From Candidatus Omnitrophota bacterium (GTDB lineage: Bacteria > Omnitrophota > Gorgyraeia > Gygaellales > Profunditerraquicolaceae), in the NCBI GenBank assembly GCA_028719265.1, contig JAQUKF010000007.1, positions 1 to 19,817 of the forward strand: a stretch of DNA of 19,817 bases, written 5' to 3'. Below are positions 5,627 through 12,657 of this stretch, piece after piece (positions within the stretch are counted from its first letter, which is position 1; every line of letters starts with the position of its first letter). Made by a program: the position numbers and the translations under genes. Below the pieces are notes generated by a model. The model saw only the letters and a program-made list of their open reading frames with translations, was not told the origin of the DNA and searched no databases.

Positions 5627-6141
5627 ATTAGCACCGCCTTCTCTGCCGGCAGGCAGGCCTTCCAGCTTAACAACCCCAAAGCGCATAAGGCCGTAACGAT
5701 CAAACCGGCACAAACAATACCGGCAATTATGGAAATAAAGGCGTAACGAAAACGGATCTTGAACATGGATGCCGCGATCACTCCGCTCCAGGCTCCGGTC
5801 ATCGGCAAAGGGATAGCCACCAACATAGCCAAGCCTAGGGCCTCGTATTTCTGCACGGCATCCGCGTTCCTCCTTGTACGCTCAAAGACCCGGTCAAAAA
5901 AGGCCGACCAGAATTTAAATTTCCTTAAATAGGCGCTGACCGGTTCAAACAGGAAAAGCGCCGGGGCGACGATCAGAGAGTTGCCTAAGACGGAAATCCA
6001 GAAAGCCTTCCACAGGCTCATCCCGAACGATAACCCCAGGGGGATCCCTCCTCTTAGCTCGGATACAGGCAGAGCGGATACAATCATGACTATGTAATCC
6101 TTAGGAAGACCCTTTAAGTAACCCAGCAGGAGATCAAACAT
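5623..6141 (-). CDS. COG2426-type small integral membrane protein ('small multidrug export' family)
   Basis: 172-residue membrane protein. Hydrophobic stretches include KDYIVMIVSALPVSELRGGI, AFWISVLGNSLIVAPALFLF, GLAMLVAIPLPMTGAWSGVI and AFISIIAGIVCAGLIVTALC. The PVSELRGGIPLG and PLPMTGAWSG motifs are typical of the COG2426 family, annotated in databases as small multidrug export proteins, a label with little experimental support that I know of. The start overlaps the upstream glycosyltransferase by 8 bases (ATGTTTGA) and the stop overlaps cobA by ATGA, so translation is probably coupled. The last residues (KACLPAEKAVLI) are encoded by a GC-rich palindrome-like stretch at 5641-5660 that may be a later insertion. 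True substrate unknown. Confidence 0.75.
   Translation of the reverse strand: MFDLLLGYLKGLPKDYIVMIVSALPVSELRGGIPLGLSFGMSLWKAFWISVLGNSLIVAPALFLFEPVSAYLRKFKFWSAFFDRVFERTRRNADAVQKYEALGLAMLVAIPLPMTGAWSGVIAASMFKIRFRYAFISIIAGIVCAGLIVTALCALGLLSWKACLPAEKAVLI
5641..5660. repeat. GC-rich palindromic element, possibly a decayed short repeat
   Basis: CTGCCGGCAG (5643-5652) is a perfect palindrome, extended on one side by GCAGGCC. It resembles one and a half arms of a GCCTGCCTGCCGGCAGGCAG type palindrome that I recall as dispersed in some candidate-phylum genomes. It codes for the COG2426 C-terminus and lies just before the cobA start. Only one copy is seen in this window, so repeat status is unproven. 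Confidence 0.3.
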
Positions 6142-6811
6142 GTTTAATTTTTTTGGAGCATACCGAAGCTATAAAACGCAGGAATCTCAAAGTATCGGTT
6201 AAAGGGTTTATCTGGCTCTTCTGCCCGGAATAAATAGTCTTTATCGGCACCGAATCTATCCTGAAACCTGCCCGCGCGGTCTTGATCAGGATCTCGGATT
6301 CGGTTTCAAATTTAGAGGTGCGTAAATTAATCCTGTTAAATACCTCTTTCTTCATCAGGCGGAATCCGCATTGAGTATCGGGTATGCGCTGTCTTGAGAT
6401 CAAGGAGATCAACCACGACATGAAGCGGTTAGTAAGGATGCGCACAAGGGGCATACCTTTAGTCATTTCCATGCGGTTACCGACAATTATCCCATAATTC
6501 CCGGATTCGGCCTTCTGTATGAAAGACTTTATATCTCCCGCGGAATGCTGGCCGTCCCCGTCCATGCTGATGGCCGCGTCGAAACCGTTGGAAAAGGCAA
6601 AATCATAACCTTTTATCAAAGAAGCACCCTTGCCGGAATTCTGCCGGTTGGATAAGACCCATGCTCCTCTCTTCCTGGCTATTTCCGCGGTATTGTCCTT
6701 TGACCCATCATCCACCACGATCGTATCCAGGGCCAGCGCCTTTATCTGATCAAGCAACCCGGCGATAGCCTTTGATTCATTATAGGTGGGGATGATCACG
6801 CAAGTGCGCAT
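6134..6811 (-). CDS. Family 2 glycosyltransferase (polyprenyl-phosphate sugar transferase-like)
   Basis: Cytoplasmic GT-A enzyme of 225 residues from the chosen start. MRTCVIIPTYNESKAIAGLL is a standard GT2 opening; VVDDGSKDNT (residues 32-41) and MDGDGQH (83-89, the DXD-type metal/nucleotide-sugar site) follow, then NRMEMTKGMPLVR, NRFMSWLISL, PDTQCGFRLMKKEVF and ETESEILIKTARAG. These are close to dolichyl/undecaprenyl-phosphate mannose or glucose synthases, without C-terminal membrane segments. Start: ATG 6811, two bases after the stop of the acyltransferase gene, with GGAG nine bases upstream; the frame is open to 6847 but that would overlap. It probably supplies a lipid-linked sugar or adds a sugar to the envelope lipid made by its neighbours. 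Donor and acceptor cannot be told from sequence. Confidence 0.85.
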   Translation of the reverse strand: MRTCVIIPTYNESKAIAGLLDQIKALALDTIVVDDGSKDNTAEIARKRGAWVLSNRQNSGKGASLIKGYDFAFSNGFDAAISMDGDGQHSAGDIKSFIQKAESGNYGIIVGNRMEMTKGMPLVRILTNRFMSWLISLISRQRIPDTQCGFRLMKKEVFNRINLRTSKFETESEILIKTARAGFRIDSVPIKTIYSGQKSQINPLTDTLRFLRFIASVCSKKIKHV

Positions 6812-6813
6812 AT

Positions 6814-7671
6814 TTATTCGCTCCAGAACCTGCGGAAGACATACCACTGATCGGGATACTTCCGTATGTAATCTTCAAATGTATTCCTGTATGCCTTAAT
6901 CAGAGAGGCCAGGTCTTTAGCCTTATCCCCGCTCGGGCTGAATTCAACCGCCTTTTCTATCCTCAAGGTAAAACTGTCGTCGGGATTTCTCAGCATAAAG
7001 CCGGGAACAATACTAGCTCCGGTCATCAGGCTCAAGGCCGCCGGGCCTTCGGGGAAATGCATCGGCTTGCCGAACAACTCAACAAGGATCCCTTTCTCGG
7101 TAAAATCCCTGTCCCCTACCAAAGCCACCATATGATTCCTCTTGAGCTCGGAAATACAGCTTCTTACGGCCTTACCCATAGGAATTACATTGACCCCCTT
7201 GCCGGCTCTCTGGGCCACAAAGAAATCATCTACTTTCTTGTCTTTATGCGATAAGGCGACGGCCCAGAGAGGATACCCTAACTGCGCCATAACCACACCA
7301 CCCAATTCCCAGTTCCCCAGATGCGCCGTCAAAACTACCACCCCTTTACCCTTGGCCAGCGCCTGGTCAAAATTATGCAGGTTCTCCAGCTTTATATTCC
7401 TGCGGATATACTCCGGATTAAGCATTTCAAAACGGAAGAAATCCACCAGGTATTTGGCGAAATTCCTGAAGACCATTCTGCTTATTTTACTCAACTGCCT
7501 ATTATCTTTCTGCGGAAAGATCGCCTTCAGGTTGGCTTTTACGAACCTCCTGTCGCGAAAGGCCAGCAGGTAATGTAGATCAGCCAACAAGACAGCCAGC
7601 CCGTAAGCCAGCCTTAAAGGCAAGTTCAATGCGACAAATTGGCCAAAACGATATATATAGTAGTTTAACAC
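6814..7671 (-). CDS. LpxL/HtrB-like lysophospholipid acyltransferase
   Basis: Membrane-associated acyltransferase of 285 residues. An N-terminal hydrophobic stretch (FVALNLPLRLAYGLAVLLAD) is followed by NLKAIFPQ and the catalytic H(X4)E motif HLGNWE at residues 117-122, then GDRDFTEKGILVELFGKP and GPAALSLMTGASIVPGF, the pattern of the lipid A late acyltransferase family. Such enzymes add a secondary acyl chain to lipid A or a related glycolipid. No other lipid A genes are in the window, and the neighbour on the upstream side is an MGDG-synthase-like enzyme (3-base gap), so the acceptor could be a glycolipid or lysophospholipid rather than lipid A. It ends two bases before the GT2 start. The family is secure; the substrate is not. 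Confidence 0.85.
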   Translation of the reverse strand: MLNYYIYRFGQFVALNLPLRLAYGLAVLLADLHYLLAFRDRRFVKANLKAIFPQKDNRQLSKISRMVFRNFAKYLVDFFRFEMLNPEYIRRNIKLENLHNFDQALAKGKGVVVLTAHLGNWELGGVVMAQLGYPLWAVALSHKDKKVDDFFVAQRAGKGVNVIPMGKAVRSCISELKRNHMVALVGDRDFTEKGILVELFGKPMHFPEGPAALSLMTGASIVPGFMLRNPDDSFTLRIEKAVEFSPSGDKAKDLASLIKAYRNTFEDYIRKYPDQWYVFRRFWSE

Positions 7672-7674
7672 GGC

Positions 7675-8790
7675 TTATGCATTCAAAATGAGCCTGGCGA
7701 TATCCATGCTGGCATCGGGCTTGGCGATTGACGCCGCAGCCAGCTTCAAGCGCTCCAGTCTCTTATCGTCCCCCAAAAGTTCGTCTATGATCCGGTGTAC
7801 ATCCCCAGGGTCATCCACCTTGACCGCCGCCCCCTTGCCCGTAAGGAAATTGGTATTGTTAGCCTCCTGCCCGGGAATAGGTTTTACGATAACCATTGGG
7901 AGCCTGGCGCTTAAAACCTCGGCCGTAGTCACCCCGCCGGGCTTGGAAATAATCAACCCGGAAACATGCATCAACTCATGGATGTTCTGTACAAAGCCGA
8001 AAAGGTGAATATCCTTTTTGTAACGCCGGACCTTACGCTTAAGCGAGCTATATAATTTTTTATTCGTGCCGGTAACGATCAACTCCTGGATATCGTACCT
8101 GGATGCCTCAAGCGATTTAACGATGGTCTTGATCGGACCAAGGCCCTGGCCTCCTCCCATTATCAATATCACCGGCCTGCGGGGATCAAGCCCCAGCTTG
8201 CGGAAGATCTCTTCTCTGTCCTGCTTCTGATTGAATTTATGATCAAAAGGTATCCCGAAAGACCTGACCCTGGAAGCCGCTACCCCCTTTTTCACCAGGC
8301 GTTCCGAAACATCATCCGAAGGAGTTATATAATAGTCCACGTTATCATAAACCCAGTAAGAATGCGGTATGTAATCGGTGAGCACCGCCACCAGCGGGAG
8401 ATTAACGCCGTAAGCCTTTTTGTAATCGGCGACCATCCCGCAGGGGAAGGCCTGCGTGCAAACCACCACATCAGGTTTGAAACTGTTGAAAAGTTTCTTA
8501 AGCTTGGGCGAATTGGATTTATGCACACTCTTCTTGATCTTCTCCAGCCCCTTTACCACTTTGGGATTGTCATACAGGTAATCCCAGATCTTGGGAGTGT
8601 ATTTGATTACCTCCATATAGATACGGTTGATCACCTTTTCGGATATAGGGTTGGTGTAATTGAAGGCGTTGATATTCAGTATTTCGCACTTAGGAGAAAG
8701 CGTCCTGATCGCCTTCTCGATGGCCATGGTGGCGCTGCGATGGCCGGAGACTTCGGATATGTACATCAAGATTATGCGTTTAGACTGCAT
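7675..8790 (-). CDS. GT28 glycosyltransferase, MGDG synthase-like (diacylglycerol glycosyltransferase)
   Basis: GT-B glycosyltransferase of 371 residues from the chosen start. The N-terminal part has ILMYISEVSGHRSATMAIEK, the Gly-His lipid-acceptor motif of the MGDG synthase/MurG group, then FKPDVVVCTQAFP and LTDYIPHSYWVY. The C-terminal nucleotide-sugar half shows VILIMGGGQGLGPIKTIV, SKPGGVTTAEVLSARLP and PIPGQEANNTNFL, the usual UDP-sugar signature. The family makes galactosyl- or glucosyl-diacylglycerol at the cytoplasmic face. Start: ATG 8790 lies eight bases after the stop of the HD-GYP gene, with AAGGCAGGA upstream; an open frame reaches 8853 but would overlap the previous gene by 55 bases. 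Followed after three bases by an acyltransferase, which fits membrane-lipid synthesis. Sugar and acceptor not determinable. Confidence 0.87.
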   Translation of the reverse strand: MQSKRIILMYISEVSGHRSATMAIEKAIRTLSPKCEILNINAFNYTNPISEKVINRIYMEVIKYTPKIWDYLYDNPKVVKGLEKIKKSVHKSNSPKLKKLFNSFKPDVVVCTQAFPCGMVADYKKAYGVNLPLVAVLTDYIPHSYWVYDNVDYYITPSDDVSERLVKKGVAASRVRSFGIPFDHKFNQKQDREEIFRKLGLDPRRPVILIMGGGQGLGPIKTIVKSLEASRYDIQELIVTGTNKKLYSSLKRKVRRYKKDIHLFGFVQNIHELMHVSGLIISKPGGVTTAEVLSARLPMVIVKPIPGQEANNTNFLTGKGAAVKVDDPGDVHRIIDELLGDDKRLERLKLAAASIAKPDASMDIARLILNA

Positions 8791-8798
8791 GGCGGAGA

Positions 8799-9965
8799 TC
8801 AGATCCTGCCTTCCTTGCAAAGCTCCAAGAAAATATCGGTTATGCTCGGGCAAAATTGCCTCCCGCTCAAATTACTGATTTCATTTACAGCGTGGCTTTT
8901 CGGAAGGGCCAAGCGGTACGGACGGTCGGAGCTCATGGCGTCGAAAGAATCAGCCACGGAAATTATCGAGGCAATCAAAGGTATCTGCTCACCCTTCAGG
9001 CCTTCAGGGTAGCCTTTGCCATCAAAACGCTCATGGTGATACCTGACGCCGATCATGGAAGCCTCAAGCTCCTTGATGGGCTTCAGGATATTGACGCCGA
9101 TCATAGGGTGTTCTTTGATACGGTTGCGTTCCCCCACGGTAAGCTCGCACCGTTTGTTAAGTATATGCTCAGGGACGCCTATCTTTCCGATATCATGCAA
9201 AAGGCTGGCTATGTGCAAATTTTCAAGGAATTTCGAATCAAAAATCTTCTTGTTTTTCTGGTTCATCCTGTGGGCTATCTCAAGGCTTAAACTGGTTACC
9301 CTGGTGGTATGGCCGTGGGTATAATGGTCTTTGGCTTCGATAGCCGCGGCCAAAGCTACGGTAGTGCGTACGAACAGCTGGTGCTTGCGTTCCAGCTCAA
9401 CTCCCAACTGCTTGAACAACTGGGCGTTTCTCACCGCCATCGTCACATTGGAATTAAGGGCGATAAAAAAATCCAGTTCCTCCTCGGCAAAATTCCTGCC
9501 GTTAGCCTTCTTTCCCAACAGCAATATTCCAAGCAACTCATCCCGGAAATAACTCGGGATGCAGACTACCGAATCCAAAAGCTCCATCTGGTAGAGCACG
9601 TGCATCAACCCCTGCTTGGTCTCGCGCTTGACCCTGGGGCTTTTCAGCGCTGATTTCGCTTCGCTGTAAAGCAGCGCCTCCCTTCCGAATAAGGAACGGC
9701 TCATATGCGACTTGAAAAAACGGATAAGCACGTCATCCTTGTCGATACGGATCAGGTCAAGCGGGACCTTCTTGCTCAACGACCCTTTGGAGACGGTAAG
9801 CGCATAACCGTCTTTTGTCTTATCCTGAAGGAAAAAACTTGCGTGGAGTATCCTGGCCTTGCTGACCATCATGCGCGCCATCATCCTGATCAACAGGTCC
9901 GGATCGTGCACGAAAATCATGTTCCTGGCTGCGTTTTCGAGTTCTCTTTTATAATCTATAGCCAT
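8799..9965 (-). CDS. GAF/HD-GYP domain protein, probable cyclic-di-GMP phosphodiesterase
   Basis: 388-residue soluble signalling protein. Residues about 1-185 form a GAF-like sensor module (for example LLDSVVCIPSYFRDELLGIL); residues about 200-385 are an HD-GYP domain with HYTHGHTTRV, LLHDIGKIGVPEHILNK (H257, D258), HPMIGVNIL, HHERFDGKGYPEGL (GYP 318-320), VADSFDAM and DRPYR. All the metal-binding and GYP residues I know of are present, so hydrolysis of c-di-GMP is expected. One small deviation is FCP at 371-373 where FDP is common. No membrane segment or receiver domain is seen, so the signal is cytoplasmic. It leads the series of lipid/glycan genes, directly behind a good promoter, which suggests that signal-dependent control and envelope synthesis are co-expressed. 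No evident ribosome binding site precedes the ATG. Confidence 0.9.
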   Translation of the reverse strand: MAIDYKRELENAARNMIFVHDPDLLIRMMARMMVSKARILHASFFLQDKTKDGYALTVSKGSLSKKVPLDLIRIDKDDVLIRFFKSHMSRSLFGREALLYSEAKSALKSPRVKRETKQGLMHVLYQMELLDSVVCIPSYFRDELLGILLLGKKANGRNFAEEELDFFIALNSNVTMAVRNAQLFKQLGVELERKHQLFVRTTVALAAAIEAKDHYTHGHTTRVTSLSLEIAHRMNQKNKKIFDSKFLENLHIASLLHDIGKIGVPEHILNKRCELTVGERNRIKEHPMIGVNILKPIKELEASMIGVRYHHERFDGKGYPEGLKGEQIPLIASIISVADSFDAMSSDRPYRLALPKSHAVNEISNLSGRQFCPSITDIFLELCKEGRI

Positions 9966-9999
9966 TTTTTTAGACGCTTATTTTGTTATTTTAAATATA

Positions 10000-10028
10000 T
10001 TTATACAGGAAAAAACGGGGATTGTCAA
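10000..10028 (-). promoter_or_regulatory. Sigma-70 type promoter for the HD-GYP/glycolipid/cobA series
   Basis: Minus-strand TTGACA (10028-10023), exactly 17 bases, then TATAAA (10005-10000). Transcription would start near 9993, leaving a leader of about 28 AT-rich bases before the ATG at 9965. It follows directly after the hairpin at 10036-10053, so the block below is probably a new transcription unit. Confidence 0.75.
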
Positions 10029-10035
10029 GGCGGGC

Positions 10036-10053
10036 ACGGGCCTTTCGGCCCGT
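10036..10053 (-). terminator. GC-rich hairpin after the lipoyl-domain gene, likely terminator
   Basis: ACGGGCC/GGCCCGT, a perfect 7-bp stem with a GAAA tetraloop on the minus strand, 17 bases past the lipoyl-protein stop. No U-run follows (GCCCGCCTTGACA), so it is not a textbook intrinsic terminator; position and stability make an RNA 3' end plausible. Confidence 0.5.
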
Positions 10054-10069
10054 CTAAAGCAAAATTGTC

Positions 10070-10306
10070 TTACTCTTCGTTAATAACAGCCAGTATCTGG
10101 CCGATCTCTACGCTGTCTCCCTCCCGGTACATTATCTCGGAAATTTTTCCGGTGCAGGGGCTGGGCAAATTAAAGGTAGTTTTATCTGTGGCAAGCTCGA
10201 CAAGGTCATCTTTTTCCTTTACGCGCTCACCCTCTTTGGCGAACCAGTATGAAACGGTCGCTTTGGAAATACCTTCACCTAACTCCGGTAAAACAACTTT
10301 GATCAT
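10070..10306 (-). CDS. Free-standing lipoyl (biotinyl/lipoyl attachment) domain protein
   Basis: 78-residue protein that is only a lipoyl domain of the 2-oxoacid dehydrogenase E2 type. It starts MIKVVLPELGEGISKATVSY, the usual E2 N-terminus, and has ELATDKTTFNLPSP with the presumed modified lysine at K42 (DKT in place of the common DKA/DKV), ending with GDSVEIGQILAVI. No linker, E1-binding or catalytic E2 domain follows; the stop is clean and a hairpin follows, so this is a complete short gene rather than a frame-broken E2, although an ancient truncation cannot be excluded. A strong ribosome binding site (AGGAGG, 5 bases from ATG) supports active translation. It follows dihydrolipoamide dehydrogenase by 33 bases, so its lipoyl group is probably reoxidised by that enzyme. 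Partner dehydrogenase unknown; attachment of biotin instead is less likely. Confidence 0.85.
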   Translation of the reverse strand: MIKVVLPELGEGISKATVSYWFAKEGERVKEKDDLVELATDKTTFNLPSPCTGKISEIMYREGDSVEIGQILAVINEE

Positions 10307-10339
10307 GATCTCCTCCTGATTATCTTCCGTCGGGATTGC

Positions 10340-11623
10340 TCACTTTACGGCATCGTGCAAGGATTCAGAAAGCGTGGGATGCGCAAATATTATCCGGCGC
10401 ATATCGCTCAACTTCAGACGCAATGAGACTGCCATGGTCAAAACGGAAATAAGTTCCGTTGCCTTGGGCCCGATTATACATCCACCGACGACCTCTTCGG
10501 AATCTTTTCCGACAACTATCTTGATAAACCCTTCCGTCTCATCGATGATCCGCCCCATCGCCGAAGCGCGGAAATCGAATTTGCGCGTCTTGACTGCGAT
10601 CCCGCGGGAAACAGCCGTTTCTTCATTTAACCCGACGCTGGCTATCTCCGGATCGCAAAATACGCAGGCGGGAACGGTTAAGTTGTCTGCTTTGCGCCTG
10701 TTACCGGAAATATTTTCAGCCGCTGTAAGGCCCTGGTAGGCTGCGTAATGGGCAAGCATTATCCTGCCGGTAGAATCCCCGGCTGCATATATACCGGGAA
10801 TACTGGTCATAAGAAAATCATCTACCGCGATACCCTTCTTATCCAGCTTGATACCCAATTTCTCAAGGCCGAGTCCTTCGACATTCGGCTGCCTGCCTGT
10901 GCAAACCAGGACCTTATCATAGGTATCCGGGTTCACCCCTGAAAGCTCCGCCCCCGTAAAGACATCTATCCCCCTCTTCTTGAAAATTACCTCTATCTTC
11001 CTGGAGATCTCGTTGTCCTCTCCCGGCAGGAGAACGGGCATTTTTTCAAGGATAGCAACCTTTACCCCCAGGAGAGAAAACAGGCTGGCGAACTCACAAC
11101 CGATAACCCCTCCCCCGACGATCAACAACGATGAAGGCAAGGAAGACAAAACCAGCATTTCGTCGCTTGAGAGCACCTTTCCGGGATCAAACTTAAATTG
11201 CGGCAGCTCAACGGGGCGGCTGCCGGTAGCGATAAGTATGGTTCCGGATGATATGGTCTGCCCTGCCGCCCTTATTTCATTCTGGGAGATTATCTGTGCT
11301 GCGGAATTGACAAAATCTACTCCCCCCAGCCTGCTTTGCATCCCTTGTGAAAGGGTGCGTATAATAGAATCCGTCCTCTGCCGGATCCTGGCGAAATCAA
11401 AACGGGGATTATCCGATTCAACTCCGAAAACAGAAGACTTCTTTACCAGTGAATATGTCTTGGCGGAGGCAATTAACGATTTGGTAGGTATGCAGCCTCG
11501 GTTCAGGCATGTCCCGCCTATCGGACCGCTTTCTATAAGGCAAACCTTTAAGCCTGATTCCTTTGCTTTTAAAGCGGCGTTAAAACCCGCCCAACCTGCT
11601 CCGATAACCGCTAAATCATACAT
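10340..11623 (-). CDS. lpdA: Dihydrolipoamide dehydrogenase (E3)
   Basis: FAD- and NAD-dependent disulfide reductase that reoxidises dihydrolipoyl groups. An N-terminal Rossmann motif (VIGAGWAGFNAAL, residues 6-18), the redox-active disulfide GGTCLNRGCIPTKS with C39 and C44, an NAD-binding fold (LLIVGGGVIGCEFASLF), an FAD-contact IYAAGDSTG and the C-terminal HPTLSES with the catalytic histidine are all present. At 427 residues it is shorter than the usual 460-475, with the C-terminus stopping soon after HPTLSES. The start ATG 11623 is 11 bases after the malate dehydrogenase stop. With the lipoyl-domain gene just downstream, lipoamide rather than mercuric ion or glutathione is the likely substrate. 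Its E1 and E2 partners are not in the window. Confidence 0.9.
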   Translation of the reverse strand: MYDLAVIGAGWAGFNAALKAKESGLKVCLIESGPIGGTCLNRGCIPTKSLIASAKTYSLVKKSSVFGVESDNPRFDFARIRQRTDSIIRTLSQGMQSRLGGVDFVNSAAQIISQNEIRAAGQTISSGTILIATGSRPVELPQFKFDPGKVLSSDEMLVLSSLPSSLLIVGGGVIGCEFASLFSLLGVKVAILEKMPVLLPGEDNEISRKIEVIFKKRGIDVFTGAELSGVNPDTYDKVLVCTGRQPNVEGLGLEKLGIKLDKKGIAVDDFLMTSIPGIYAAGDSTGRIMLAHYAAYQGLTAAENISGNRRKADNLTVPACVFCDPEIASVGLNEETAVSRGIAVKTRKFDFRASAMGRIIDETEGFIKIVVGKDSEEVVGGCIIGPKATELISVLTMAVSLRLKLSDMRRIIFAHPTLSESLHDAVK

Positions 11624-11634
11624 AAGCTCTGGAA

Positions 11635-12555
11635 TTAAACCGGCAGTTGTGCCGCTGCCTGTGCTACGGTTTCAGCCGATTTGCGCAACTTATCTCTCTC
11701 TTCCCCTGAAAGCTCCAGCTCGATGATTTTCTCTATCCCATCCTTGCCCAGACGGCAGGGAACTCCAATACAAGTATCCTTGATGCTATATTCTCCGTTC
11801 AAATAGCTGCATAATCCGATAACGCGTTTTTCGTCTTTTGCTATCGCCTTGACGATCGAGGCGATAGCCGCCGAAGGGGCAAAAAAGGCGCTTCCCGTGC
11901 CGAGGTTGGCGACGATCTCGGCTCCCCTGCCGACCGTACGGCTGACTAAAGACTTTATCTTTTCTTCGTCCATGAATTCGTCAAGCGCCACACCTTTAAC
12001 TTTCGCAAAAGAAGGAAGCGGCATCATCGCCTCTCCGTGGGCTCCGATCACCTGGGCCTCGACATCGGTGCACATCACTCCCAGGTCATGCGCTATCAGA
12101 TTGGCGAAGCGCGCGCTGTCCAGACTGACGCCCATTCCAAAAACCCTTTTGGGGCTAAAGCCCGTAACCTTCAAGGCATAAAGCGTCATGATATCCAAAG
12201 GGTTGGTCACGATTACGACGATAGCTTCGGAGGCCAGCTCTTTTATATTCAAAGATACGCTTTTAAGGATCTGGGCATTCTTAGCGAGCAGCTCTTCGCG
12301 GCTCATTCCAGGTTTGCGCGCCAGGCCGGCGGTGACAACAATAATATCTGAACCTTCGAGAAGCCGGATATCGTCGCTCCCCTTAATATTGTAATTATAC
12401 CTTAATAATGGGCGGGCGTCCTCCAGGTCAAGGGCCTTACCGCAGGCTAATCCTTTTACTACATCAATAAGCAAAACATCGCCCAGGCCTTCCCCGGCGA
12501 TGCGCATAGCAGACAAACTCCCGACATTTCCCGCTCCGATAACGGAAATCTTCAT
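11635..12555 (-). CDS. mdh: Malate dehydrogenase (LDH-like type)
   Basis: NAD-dependent interconversion of malate and oxaloacetate. 306 residues, typical of the lactate/malate dehydrogenase superfamily. The Rossmann motif GAGNVG (residues 7-12), the substrate loop AGLARKPGMSREELL, NPLDIMT, and GAHGEAMMP with the catalytic histidine are seen. The arginine in ARKPG, where lactate dehydrogenases have glutamine (QKPG), favours malate. AAGGAG and a closer GAGGG precede the ATG at 12555. It is separated from isocitrate dehydrogenase by 102 bases containing a hairpin (12588-12616) and is followed after 11 bases by dihydrolipoamide dehydrogenase, so the enzyme belongs to a partial TCA gene set. Confidence 0.93.
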   Translation of the reverse strand: MKISVIGAGNVGSLSAMRIAGEGLGDVLLIDVVKGLACGKALDLEDARPLLRYNYNIKGSDDIRLLEGSDIIVVTAGLARKPGMSREELLAKNAQILKSVSLNIKELASEAIVVIVTNPLDIMTLYALKVTGFSPKRVFGMGVSLDSARFANLIAHDLGVMCTDVEAQVIGAHGEAMMPLPSFAKVKGVALDEFMDEEKIKSLVSRTVGRGAEIVANLGTGSAFFAPSAAIASIVKAIAKDEKRVIGLCSYLNGEYSIKDTCIGVPCRLGKDGIEKIIELELSGEERDKLRKSAETVAQAAAQLPV

Positions 12556-12587
12556 CCCTCAACCTTCTCCTTATTCAATCAATTATT

Positions 12588-12616
12588 AGAAGGTGCGGGA
12601 CCAGCCGGCACCTTCT
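12588..12616 (-). other. Perfect 9-bp hairpin between icd and mdh
   Basis: AGAAGGTGC and GCACCTTCT (12588-12596 and 12608-12616) pair perfectly around an 11-base loop. The minus-strand continuation AATAATTGATTG lacks a U-run, so it is not a convincing intrinsic terminator. It may mark an RNA processing site, an mRNA-stabilising 3' end for icd, or a partial terminator inside the operon. Confidence 0.5.
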
Positions 12617-12657
12617 TTCCACCAATATTCTTGGACCTTATACATCTAAATCCTGGA

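Noticed and set aside
5627..5713. N-terminal extension of cobA to an upstream ATG (5713)
   Set aside because: It would overlap the COG2426 gene by about 90 bases and add residues not found in the family; the ATG at 5626 is coupled to the previous stop and gives the canonical N-terminus.
8239..9012. A 257-residue open frame on the plus strand
   Set aside because: It lies antisense across the GT28/HD-GYP junction, where both minus-strand proteins have complete family motifs; its translation shows no recognisable domain.
10980..11726. A 248-residue plus-strand open frame
   Set aside because: Antisense to dihydrolipoamide and malate dehydrogenases, which are intact; translation is Ser/Pro-rich without motifs, as expected of a shadow frame.
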